Origin: an uncultured Coleofasciculus sp.
GTDB lineage: Bacteria; Cyanobacteriota; Cyanobacteriia; Cyanobacteriales; Coleofasciculaceae
Direction of reading: 5' to 3'
Assembly: GCA_902805485.1 (NCBI GenBank)
Contig: CADCTM010000677.1
Span: forward strand, 1-8,939
DNA: 8,939 nt
The notes beneath the pieces are model-generated. The model had not been told where the DNA came from. It was given only the letters and a program-made list of their open reading frames with translations, and did not search any database. The position numbers and the translations under genes are program-made. This document shows positions 1-6,357 of this stretch, one piece after another (within the stretch, counting starts at the first letter, position 1; every line of letters starts with the position of its first letter).

Positions 1-291
1 TTTTCTGCGGGTGATTTAACAACTCGTGAAATGTTTAATATCCTAAGTAAAGAATCAGGCATTCCCGTTCCTCGTGAAGCACCCAAATTCTTAGTTAGAT
101 TAGCAGGAAACTTGCTCGATCCCATCGGACGCCTGTTTAAATGGCAACCTCCACTTAGTCGAGAAAGGGTTCATTATATTTACGATCGTTGTGTGCGCGT
201 AGATGCCAGCAAAGCACGTCAGGAACTCTATTGGCATCCCCGTTCCGTATCAGAAACACTACAAGAAATTACCAGAGTTTTAACCGTTTAA
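1..291 (+). CDS. NAD-dependent epimerase/dehydratase (extended SDR), C-terminal fragment
   Basis: Only the last 96 codons are present. The frame is open to the left edge, so the start and the NAD-binding Rossmann half lie outside the window. What is visible is the C-terminal substrate-binding part of an extended short-chain dehydrogenase/reductase: a G-[DE]-[NL]-[LT]-T-x-R-E-like stretch (GDLTTREMF) followed by a helix, a proline-rich P-V-P-R-E-A-P segment, and a final block ending in a K-A-R-Q-E-L-Y-W-H-P-R pattern. That last block matches the K-A-x-x-E-L-G-[WY]-x-P-R signature that closes many nucleotide-sugar epimerases, dihydroflavonol-reductase-like enzymes and HpnA-like proteins. Usual length is about 320-340 residues, so roughly 70% is missing. 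It ends 55 bp from the convergent GH3 gene. The family is fairly secure; the substrate cannot be told from this fragment. Confidence 0.75.
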   Translation, partial: FSAGDLTTREMFNILSKESGIPVPREAPKFLVRLAGNLLDPIGRLFKWQPPLSRERVHYIYDRCVRVDASKARQELYWHPRSVSETLQEITRVLTV

Positions 292-346
292 CTGACATAT
301 TTTGCCTTTATCAAAACCAAGTAACTCCTTAATAAATAAATCCTCG

Positions 347-2035
347 CTAATTACCCAAATCCTCCGGCAACCTAACTTCTTCTTCCACCAATAAACCCGC
401 CAGAAACTGTCTATCTTCGCTAATATGGGGAAACTTTAGCTGAGAATCAGGAATTCCCTTTTGTAATTGTCGCTGACAAAGAATAGCAAAGCTTCCAGGA
501 GCAAGAATTCTCAGTCGAGGTGGTGGAGTTGGAGCGCGGCGGTTAAGTTCATAAGTACTATTTTGTTCCTGAAGTTTGCGGTCAAAACTAGCTAAAAAAT
601 CTTGAGAATTACTCAGATTTCCCCCAGGCGCTAGTTCAATATTTACCAGATAACGAGCCGGAAAATCATTCTCCGACAAAGTAATACAAAAATCCTCTAA
701 CGGCACTTTAAATTCTTGTTGAAGTGATTGCATTATCTGAGTAGCATGAGCTTCCGTCGTCTTCTCAGTCGTCGAAGAAATTAACCCCCCCTGACGATGA
801 CGAAACACAATTACAGGCGCTTGTTCATAAAAACCGATCACCTCAATGACATCGCCGATATCATAACGGTAAAAGCCTCCATAGGTGGTGGTTAAAATGC
901 GATAACGCTCACCCGGTTTGACTTCAGTAGCTAGCAAAGTTTTCGGTTGCTCTACCTCCCACTGGTCTTCTGGAATAAACTCAAAGAAGCCACTTTCTAA
1001 AGCGAGAACACTACCATCATTATTAACATCATGGTAGATGCTAAACATCCCCTCTGCTGAGGAAAACACAGCACCAAAAATTGGAGTATCTCCAAAGTAG
1101 GAGGGAAAGCGTTCAAAGTAAAAATCAGACGTGCCACCACGCGCACTGGCAACAAAGGATAAATTCGGCCAAACCTTCTGAGGAGTAAGGCGTCCCTCTG
1201 ATTTGAGGATTTCTTTTAATTGGTTAGCGCGAATCGGATTAGCTGTCCATTGTTGCTCTAATTTAAGTCGAATTTCTGGCTCCAAAATTAACCAATCAGC
1301 AATTGTGCCGCTTTCTAAATCTTGAATGAAATCTTCAGCATATTTTTCGAGATAATTGCAAGTCCGCAAAATCAACATCGGAAAGTTAGCAATCATTCCC
1401 CGCATCAACGGTTCACGTAAGGCGAATAATAAACAAACGTAGTGACGCGCCGGATTATCAACAACTTGGAGGGTTTCATAAGGATGGGCAAAAAATTGTT
1501 TATAAAGAAAATTATCCATCCGCAAAAATCCCGCACTACCAGGACCATAGGGAATACCCGCACTAGTATGTCCCCACACTTCGGTGGAGTTAGTGACAAG
1601 AAGTTTGCCAAACTGTAGCCCTTTTAACTGCAAAGCTTCGCTTAAAAATCCTAAACTTGTTAAAGTTGCCCGTCGGAAAGCATTTTGCGATCGCCTTGTG
1701 GTGGGAATCATTTTTTTCTTCCCCATCGAACCACTCGTCAGCGTTATGTAAACGACTCGATCCGCTGTTAAGATATTTTGTTCACCCTGCGCGATCCGCT
1801 CAAGATATGGTTCATAGATGCTATAAGGTAAAATTGGAATCTGTTCTCGAAATTGCTCAACAGTCTTAATCTCACCTAGCTTGTATTTGCGCCCTAATTC
1901 CGTATTTCGATGAGCCTGGATTAACTCAAGCAGAAACCGTTCCTGTACTTTTGCAGTTTGACGAGTCTGCCGCACAAAATTTGCCTTAGCACGGGAAGCA
2001 ACAACCGTCAGAAGTGATAACACTAAATTTGCCAT
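347..2035 (-). CDS. GH3 family (auxin-responsive promoter-like) acyl-adenylating protein
   Basis: 562-residue cytosolic protein of the GH3 branch of the ANL adenylating superfamily. Members activate a carboxylic acid with ATP to an acyl-AMP and usually pass the acyl group to an amine. All three GH3 nucleotide-binding motifs are visible: motif I T-S-G-S-M-G-K-K-K at about 100-108, motif II F-S-S-A-E-G at 324-329, and motif III T-T-Y-G-G-F-Y-R-Y-D-I-G-D at 383-395. The C-terminal Q-K-G-I-P-D-S-Q-L-K-F-P block near 524-536 resembles the usual GH3 ending. Length is normal for a bacterial GH3. Motif I carries Met where Thr is common (S-M-G rather than S-T-G). The ATG start is supported by the GGTGTGAG sequence 4 nt upstream and by a natural N terminus. 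It is transcribed divergently from the hydroxylase gene. The substrate is unknown. A plant-like hormone role should not be assumed; the neighbours suggest a fatty or lipid acid (inference). Confidence 0.88.
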   Translation of the reverse strand: MANLVLSLLTVVASRAKANFVRQTRQTAKVQERFLLELIQAHRNTELGRKYKLGEIKTVEQFREQIPILPYSIYEPYLERIAQGEQNILTADRVVYITLTSGSMGKKKMIPTTRRSQNAFRRATLTSLGFLSEALQLKGLQFGKLLVTNSTEVWGHTSAGIPYGPGSAGFLRMDNFLYKQFFAHPYETLQVVDNPARHYVCLLFALREPLMRGMIANFPMLILRTCNYLEKYAEDFIQDLESGTIADWLILEPEIRLKLEQQWTANPIRANQLKEILKSEGRLTPQKVWPNLSFVASARGGTSDFYFERFPSYFGDTPIFGAVFSSAEGMFSIYHDVNNDGSVLALESGFFEFIPEDQWEVEQPKTLLATEVKPGERYRILTTTYGGFYRYDIGDVIEVIGFYEQAPVIVFRHRQGGLISSTTEKTTEAHATQIMQSLQQEFKVPLEDFCITLSENDFPARYLVNIELAPGGNLSNSQDFLASFDRKLQEQNSTYELNRRAPTPPPRLRILAPGSFAILCQRQLQKGIPDSQLKFPHISEDRQFLAGLLVEEEVRLPEDLGN

Positions 2036-2163
2036 TATCTCACACCCATTTAGCCAAAAGCATAAATGTTGATTAAAGCAGATTTGTCGATTCCCTCAAA
2101 TAGGATGGCAAAATATCAATTACGAGTGTGTCTCAAAAATAAGAACGGTGTGAGGAGGGATTC
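2036..2163. promoter_or_regulatory. Divergent intergenic region with a mirrored GGTGTGAG element
   Basis: This 128-bp AT-rich region must carry promoters for both the GH3 gene (leftward) and the hydroxylase gene (rightward). CTCACACC at 2039-2046 is the exact reverse complement of GGTGTGAG at 2147-2154, so each gene has the same octamer just before its start codon. On the plus side the octamer runs into AGGAGG (2153-2158), a strong ribosome binding site 5 nt before the ATG. On the minus side it is followed by ATA and ATG. A TATGCT on the minus strand (2058-2063) could be a -10 box for the GH3 gene, but no convincing -35 box sits at the right distance, and no good promoter pair was found for the plus side. 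A shared regulator or shared translation signal is inference. Confidence 0.4.
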
Positions 2164-2676
2164 ATGAGCGCCTTAGCGTCGCCATCCAAGCTTTTTGTCG
2201 GCATTGCCTGTTTTGTCATCGCCTTTGTCTTCGCGAGTTTAGTCGAATACTGGCTACATCGCCTGATGCACGTTAACGCTAAAATTGGCGAACGTCATCG
2301 CGATCATCACCGCCGCAATGAAGGACAAGGTGTGTTGTGGGAATTCCGCGACTATGTTCAAGGTAGCTTTGTGGTGATGTGCTTAATGTTTTTTTACTCC
2401 TGGCAAGCAGGAATTGGCTGGTTTTTGGGTGGACTTGGCTATGCTGCCTTTTCCTCCTATGCTCATCAGTTGCAGCATGAAAACCCAACAAAGTGCTTTT
2501 GGATGCAGATGCCAGTCCACTATGTCCACCATAAATACGGGATGTGGAATCATAACTTTGGTTTAGCGGTAGACTGGTGGGATCGGGTTTTTGGCACTTA
2601 TAAGCCTGTGGACTGGCTCACTGACGAGGAACTGACACAACCAGAACGCAGTTATTTCCAACTTCGCTGGTGGTAG
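2164..2676 (+). CDS. Fatty acid hydroxylase / sterol desaturase superfamily membrane protein
   Basis: 170-residue integral membrane di-iron oxygenase. The superfamily uses O2 and reductant to hydroxylate or desaturate lipids, sterols or carotenoids. The full histidine-box set is visible: H32-x3-H36, H45-x2-H48-H49, H101-x3-H105 and H119-x2-H122-H123, with a further H130. A hydrophobic N-terminal helix spans about 9-28 and a second hydrophobic stretch, long enough for a hairpin, spans about 64-98. The histidine boxes would face the cytosol. The start is well supported by AGGAGG 5 nt before the ATG. Length fits the compact bacterial members that are little more than the catalytic domain, without a cytochrome b5 domain. 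It is the first gene of a same-strand run with the Mpo1-like and amidohydrolase genes. Candidates for its job are 2-hydroxylation of fatty acids (FA2H/Scs7-like), carotenoid hydroxylation or sterol-type oxidation. The sequence alone does not decide; the Mpo1-like neighbour favours fatty acids. Confidence 0.88.
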   Translation: MSALASPSKLFVGIACFVIAFVFASLVEYWLHRLMHVNAKIGERHRDHHRRNEGQGVLWEFRDYVQGSFVVMCLMFFYSWQAGIGWFLGGLGYAAFSSYAHQLQHENPTKCFWMQMPVHYVHHKYGMWNHNFGLAVDWWDRVFGTYKPVDWLTDEELTQPERSYFQLRWW

Positions 2677-2837
2677 CGTGTCTTATACCCTTGTTTAAGC
2701 GCAAGATTGCGTAATCCAAAAGTAAGAAAAACATAAATAATTTCCAATTCTTCTCGCTTTCGTCAGAGTCTTAATGATATTGTTCCTAAAACACAATGGC
2801 GTGTTTCTTGTTGGGTGTCACTGTTAGGAGAATTCTT

Positions 2838-3155
2838 TTGAGCTACTTCGACGATGCCAAAGCCCACTTCATTGCCAGTCATCAGCATCCGATTAACCAA
2901 TTTTTGCACCATATCACTAACTTACTAGCGATCGCGGCTGTGATTTTGCTGTTCTACGACTGGCGATTAACTCTTGCCTGCTTAGTATTGACTCAAATTT
3001 TCGCCCTGGGTGGACACGCCATCTTCGAGAAAAATCAACCCGCAGCAATTAAATACCCCGGCATAACTATCCTCGCTTCCTTGTCGTGGTCTTTTGATAA
3101 CTGGTTCGGGTTGCGCCAAGTCTGGATGAAGCTAAATCGTCAATACAAATCTTAG
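2838..3155 (+). CDS. Mpo1-like (DUF962/YGL010w family) small membrane protein, TTG start
   Basis: 105-residue membrane protein of the Mpo1-like family. Yeast Mpo1 is an Fe(II)-dependent dioxygenase that removes one carbon from 2-hydroxy fatty acids (alpha-oxidation). Family marks, numbered from the TTG: H15-x-H17-P18-x-N20-x3-H24 near the N terminus, then G59-H60-A-I-F-E64-K-N66-x-P68-A69, the usual [FG]-x-H-x-x-F-E-x-x-x-P-A block. Hydrophobic segments lie at about 27-40, 44-60 and 73-85. The TTG start is chosen because AGGAG (2826-2830) lies 7 nt upstream and because family members begin shortly before the first His block. An ATG at 2796 would add 14 residues but has no ribosome binding site. 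The gene sits 161 bp after the hydroxylase and 39 bp before the amidohydrolase, probably in one operon. The family assignment is good; the enzyme activity in bacteria is inferred from yeast. Confidence 0.8.
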   Translation: MSYFDDAKAHFIASHQHPINQFLHHITNLLAIAAVILLFYDWRLTLACLVLTQIFALGGHAIFEKNQPAAIKYPGITILASLSWSFDNWFGLRQVWMKLNRQYKS

Positions 3156-3194
3156 CCCTTTGTCTTTCAATAATTAACTAATCAAGGAGCATTC

Positions 3195-4583
3195 ATGTAT
3201 CAAGGCTTACTCGTAATCGATGCCGATGCCCACAAGCTAGAAAATCCCCTAGTAATGCGGGATTATATAGAACCAGAATATCGCGATCGCATTGGGCTTG
3301 TCATCGATAGTTTAGGCGACCAACGCGCCCGAATCATCGACTTTAATCCGGAAACCGGGAAAAACGACTTTACACGGATGTTCCCGCAACCGCAAGGGTT
3401 AGGCAAAGGCGGTTTCCGCAACCTGCACCCCGAAACCACTCTCGGCGCAATGTTCAATAAAGTCCGAATTGAACACATGGATCGAGAAGGCGTTGATGTA
3501 CAAGTAATCTACGGCACGCTGAATTTAACCTTCTCCAGCATTCTCGATAAAGACATGGCAATCTCGCTTTGCCGTGGCTACAACAACTATATGGCTGATG
3601 ACTGCCGGGGATACGATAACCGCCTCAAACCGATTGGCGTTTTACCCCTACAAGATGTCGATGCAGCGATAGCAGAAATGCACCGATGTGTCAAGGAATT
3701 GGGCATGATTGCTGTCGCCGTTGCCCCGCACCTCCCGGTTCCCCATCCCAAAGCACCCAACGCCTTCCCCGATATTCGCACCGCAAAAGCCCTCAGCCAT
3801 CCAGACTTCCGACCGCTATTGCAAGCTGCTGTAGACTTAAATATTGCGATCGGCATCCACGGCGGACCTGGTGTTCACCTGGTCGGTGGCATCGCTGACC
3901 ACATGGAAACCTTTGTCCTCAACCATATTTTCGTGCAGCGGAACCAACAACAACTAGCGCTAGCGCGGATGATTTTTGATGGCGCCTTCGAGCAATTCCC
4001 CACCCTGAGAGTTGGCTTTTTAGAAGGCGGATGTGGTTGGGTACCAGACCTCGCCCACGCCTGCCATGAGCATTGGGAGAAGCGTATCCGCGACTTTGAC
4101 CCCAAAAACACCTATCGCCCCTCCTTGATGGAATTCACCAAGTTGATGATTCAGGAGCGAGGCGGCAGCAATAGCGTCAACATTATCAGCAAGGCAAAAA
4201 ACTTGTTTGATTTGCTGTGGAACACCGAACACGACCCGGCAAAGGTTGATGATGCAAGTCTTTACGAACATTACGATCTGCGCCACCGCGACCCCTTAGA
4301 GTACTTCGAGCGCGGTCAAATCTTCACCTCCTTCGAGTCAGATGACCCAGGGCCGGCTTATCTTCCCGTGGGGATGGGAGAAATCGGCAAACATATCGCT
4401 TGCTTCTCCGGCGACTACGGACACTGGGATGGCGTCCTCAAAGACTGTGTGAAAGATGCCGCAACTGTTGCTGATTACGACCGGGAGTATTTAGGGCTGT
4501 TGTTGGGCGGTAACTCACTGGCATTATATGGCGATCGCTTACGCCAATCTTTACCCACCCACCTAATGGCGCAAAGCCTCTAA
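3195..4583 (+). CDS. Amidohydrolase family 2 (amidohydrolase-related) metalloprotein
   Basis: 462-residue predicted cytosolic TIM-barrel metal enzyme of the amidohydrolase-related family (PF04909 type), which holds hydrolases and non-oxidative decarboxylases such as ACMSD and LigW relatives. Visible metal-site marks are D9-A-D11-A-H13 on the first strand, H222 in G-I-H-G-G, E277 in F-L-E-G-G, and D407 in F-S-G-D-Y-G-H-W-D. Further family features are the E-H-M-D-R-E-G-V-D block (93-101) and the C-R-G-Y-N-N-Y block (126-132). Length is on the long side for the family, with an insert of about 100 residues (roughly 300-400) before the final Asp. The start is supported by AAGGAG (3184-3189) 5 nt before the ATG. 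It follows the Mpo1-like gene by 39 bp, so co-transcription is likely. The substrate is unknown; an acid or ester product of lipid oxidation would fit the context, but that is inference. Confidence 0.87.
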   Translation: MYQGLLVIDADAHKLENPLVMRDYIEPEYRDRIGLVIDSLGDQRARIIDFNPETGKNDFTRMFPQPQGLGKGGFRNLHPETTLGAMFNKVRIEHMDREGVDVQVIYGTLNLTFSSILDKDMAISLCRGYNNYMADDCRGYDNRLKPIGVLPLQDVDAAIAEMHRCVKELGMIAVAVAPHLPVPHPKAPNAFPDIRTAKALSHPDFRPLLQAAVDLNIAIGIHGGPGVHLVGGIADHMETFVLNHIFVQRNQQQLALARMIFDGAFEQFPTLRVGFLEGGCGWVPDLAHACHEHWEKRIRDFDPKNTYRPSLMEFTKLMIQERGGSNSVNIISKAKNLFDLLWNTEHDPAKVDDASLYEHYDLRHRDPLEYFERGQIFTSFESDDPGPAYLPVGMGEIGKHIACFSGDYGHWDGVLKDCVKDAATVADYDREYLGLLLGGNSLALYGDRLRQSLPTHLMAQSL

Positions 4584-4586
4584 TTA

Positions 4587-4678
4587 GTAGGGCAACCACG
4601 GGGGTTGCCCTCACCGTGGTTGCCTCATTTCAGGCCGGGTAAGCACAGCCGGAGCGAAGGTGAGGATATTACCCCTAC
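4587..4678. repeat. Structured, repeat-like element with competing hairpins
   Basis: This 92-bp stretch lies just after the amidohydrolase stop. It opens with GTAGGG (4587-4592) and closes with the complementary CCCTAC (4673-4678). Inside, AGGGCAACC (4589-4597) pairs perfectly with GGTTGCCCT (4603-4611) over a 5-nt loop. Alternatively GGCAACCACGG (4591-4601) pairs perfectly with CCGTGGTTGCC (4614-4624) over a 12-nt loop; the two cannot form together. CCTCACC (4609-4615) is also complementary to GGTGAGG (4659-4665), and CCGG at 4635-4638 repeats at 4649-4652. Terminal complementarity plus dense internal pairing is typical of small interspersed repeats (MITE- or REP-like) in cyanobacteria. Neither strong hairpin is followed by a T-run, so it is not a standard intrinsic terminator. 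Whether other copies exist in the genome cannot be seen here. Confidence 0.55.
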
Positions 4679-4707
4679 ATAAAAAATCATCCCTAACCCT
4701 TAATAAA

Positions 4708-6276
4708 ATGCGAGTTTTACTCTTATATCCCCTTTTTCCTAAATCATTTTGGTCGTTCGACAAAGCCCTTGAACTCGTCGGGCGTAAGGTTTCCTTTCCA
4801 CCCTTGGGGATGATTACCGTGGCGGCGATATTACCCCAAACCTGGGAGTTTCGTTTAGTTGACCGCAACGTTGAATTTGAAACCGAAGCTGATTGGGCGT
4901 GGGCAGATCTCGTAATTATTTCCGGTATGATCGTCCAGAAACCCGACTTGTTGCACCAAATCCGCGAGGCAAAGCGACGAGGCAAACTGGTCGCCGTGGG
5001 AGGACCTTACTTTACCTCCGTCCCAGAAGCCGCACAGGAAGCCGGAGCCGACTTTTTGGTGTTGGATGAAGGCGAGATTACTTTACCGCTGTTAGTGGAG
5101 GCGCTAGAACGCGGAGAAACCTCCGGCATCATCCGCTCCAATGGCGAAAAGCCCGATGTAACAACGACACCAATTCCCCGCTATGACCTGCTGGATTTAA
5201 GCGCTTATAGTGATATGTCGGTACAGTTTTCGCGGGGTTGTCCCTTTCAGTGCGAATTCTGCGACATTATCGTTTTATACGGACGCAAACCCAGGACGAA
5301 AACCCCCGCGCAATTACTTGCTGAGTTGCAGACACTCTACGATTTAGGGTGGAGGCGATCGATTTTTGTTGTAGATGACAACTTCATCGGCAACAAGCGC
5401 AATGTTAGACTCCTATTGCGGGAACTCGGTCCCTGGATGGCAGAACGCGGTTATCCCTTCCGGCTCTCCACAGAATCTTCCGTGGACTTGGCACAAGACC
5501 AGGAACTGCTAGATTTAATGGTTGCGGCTAACTTCACTACCGTCTTTTTAGGAATTGAAACACCTGATACAGACAGCCTGGCAATGACTCAGAAGTTCCA
5601 AAACACGCGGAACTCGCTGATGGAATCTGTTCAAACAATTAATCGCTCTGGTTTGCGGGTGATGGCGGGTTTTATCATTGGCTTTGATGGAGAAAAACCA
5701 GGAGCAGGGCGTCGGATTATTGACTTTGTAGAAACCACGGCGATTCCTCAAGCTTTATTTAGTATGCTTCAGGCGTTGCCTAATACCGCACTGTGGCATC
5801 GACTCCAGAAAGAAGGGCGTTTGTTGGAGGGACGAGAAGAAGCGAATATCATGCAGACCACGCTGACCAACTTTGTCACTACCCGTCCCTTAGAAGAACT
5901 CGCTCGTGAGTATATTAGTTGCTTTTGGGAATTGTATGAACCCGATCGCTATTTAGCACGAGTCTATCGCCACTTTATCCAAATGAGACCAACGCCTCAT
6001 AAGAAGAAGTTTAGAATGCCGGAATTTGCCGATATCCGGGCATTATTAATTATTTGTTGGCGGCAAGGACTCAAACGCAACACACGTTGGCAATTCTGGC
6101 AACAGCTATTTTCGATCATCCGCAAAAATCCCGGCGTATTTGATCATTATTTAACAAACTGCGCCCACATCGAACACTTCATGGAGTACCGCCAAATCGT
6201 GCGGGACGAAATTGAAGCACAACTTGCCGTATATTTAGCCAGCAGCGAGCAACCCACCGCTGTTTTGAGCCGTTAA
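4708..6276 (+). CDS. B12-binding domain radical SAM protein (DUF4070 type, HpnP-like family)
   Basis: 522-residue cytosolic protein with an N-terminal cobalamin-binding Rossmann-like domain (about 1-140), a radical SAM core (about 165-370) and a C-terminal DUF4070-type helical region (about 380-510). The [4Fe-4S] cysteines are C178-x3-C182-x2-C185 in S-R-G-C-P-F-Q-C-E-F-C-D. The V-D-D-N-F-I-G-N-K-R-N stretch, the F-L-G-I-E-T-P block and the G-F-I-I-G-F-D-G-E block are family marks. B12-dependent radical SAM enzymes of this kind often methylate unreactive carbons. The family includes the hopanoid C-2 methylase HpnP, but also many paralogues of unknown substrate, and I cannot separate them by eye. 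The ATG at 4708 is preferred because homologues begin M-[RK]-[VI]-L-L-[LV]-Y-P. A GTG at 4660 would add 16 residues encoded partly by the repeat element. No clear ribosome binding site is present. Confidence 0.87.
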   Translation: MRVLLLYPLFPKSFWSFDKALELVGRKVSFPPLGMITVAAILPQTWEFRLVDRNVEFETEADWAWADLVIISGMIVQKPDLLHQIREAKRRGKLVAVGGPYFTSVPEAAQEAGADFLVLDEGEITLPLLVEALERGETSGIIRSNGEKPDVTTTPIPRYDLLDLSAYSDMSVQFSRGCPFQCEFCDIIVLYGRKPRTKTPAQLLAELQTLYDLGWRRSIFVVDDNFIGNKRNVRLLLRELGPWMAERGYPFRLSTESSVDLAQDQELLDLMVAANFTTVFLGIETPDTDSLAMTQKFQNTRNSLMESVQTINRSGLRVMAGFIIGFDGEKPGAGRRIIDFVETTAIPQALFSMLQALPNTALWHRLQKEGRLLEGREEANIMQTTLTNFVTTRPLEELAREYISCFWELYEPDRYLARVYRHFIQMRPTPHKKKFRMPEFADIRALLIICWRQGLKRNTRWQFWQQLFSIIRKNPGVFDHYLTNCAHIEHFMEYRQIVRDEIEAQLAVYLASSEQPTAVLSR

Positions 6277-6280
6277 TTTC

Positions 6281-6350
6281 CTTGCCGAAATCTAGCGAAA
6301 CCATCGGATTTCTTCTGTGGTTTTAAATCTTAAATTTGGATTTTGGCAAG
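6281..6350 (+). promoter_or_regulatory. Nested inverted repeat between radical SAM and DUF202 genes
   Basis: CTTGCCGAAATC (6281-6292) can pair with GATTTTGGCAAG (6339-6350) in 12 positions, one of them G-U. Inside it, GAAACCA (6297-6303) can pair with TGGTTTT (6318-6324), with one G-U, over a 14-nt loop. The structure fills nearly the whole 81-bp gap and ends 7 nt before the DUF202 ATG, which has no clear ribosome binding site. It could be a transcript-end hairpin for the radical SAM gene or a leader structure affecting DUF202 translation. Pairing was found by eye; no folding energy was computed. Confidence 0.35.
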
Positions 6351-6357
6351 AACTTGA

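Noticed and set aside
292..346. Bidirectional terminator between the convergent epimerase and GH3 genes
   Set aside because: No convincing inverted repeat is visible in the 55-bp gap.
2700..2711. CGCAA-GA-TTGCG palindrome after the hydroxylase gene
   Set aside because: The loop is too short for the full stem, no T-run follows, and the next gene is probably co-transcribed, so it is not called a terminator.
2737..2841. 34-codon open stretch in the hydroxylase frame ending in TGA over the TTG start
   Set aside because: It follows two in-frame stops (2674 and 2734), lacks a proper start codon and ribosome binding site, and matches no family I recognise. It is probably chance, though a gene remnant cannot be excluded.
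3587..4286. Several antisense open frames inside the amidohydrolase gene
   Set aside because: They follow from the codon pattern of the sense gene; none has a ribosome binding site or recognisable motif.
4660..4707. GTG start at 4660 extending the radical SAM protein by 16 residues
   Set aside because: The extension is encoded partly by the repeat-like element, has no ribosome binding site, and homologues begin at the M-R-V-L-L-L-Y-P segment (4708).
4611..4985. Antisense open frame of 124 codons over the start of the radical SAM gene
   Set aside because: It lies opposite a well-supported gene, shows no recognisable domain or hydrophobic pattern, and runs into the repeat element. It is best explained as a shadow frame.
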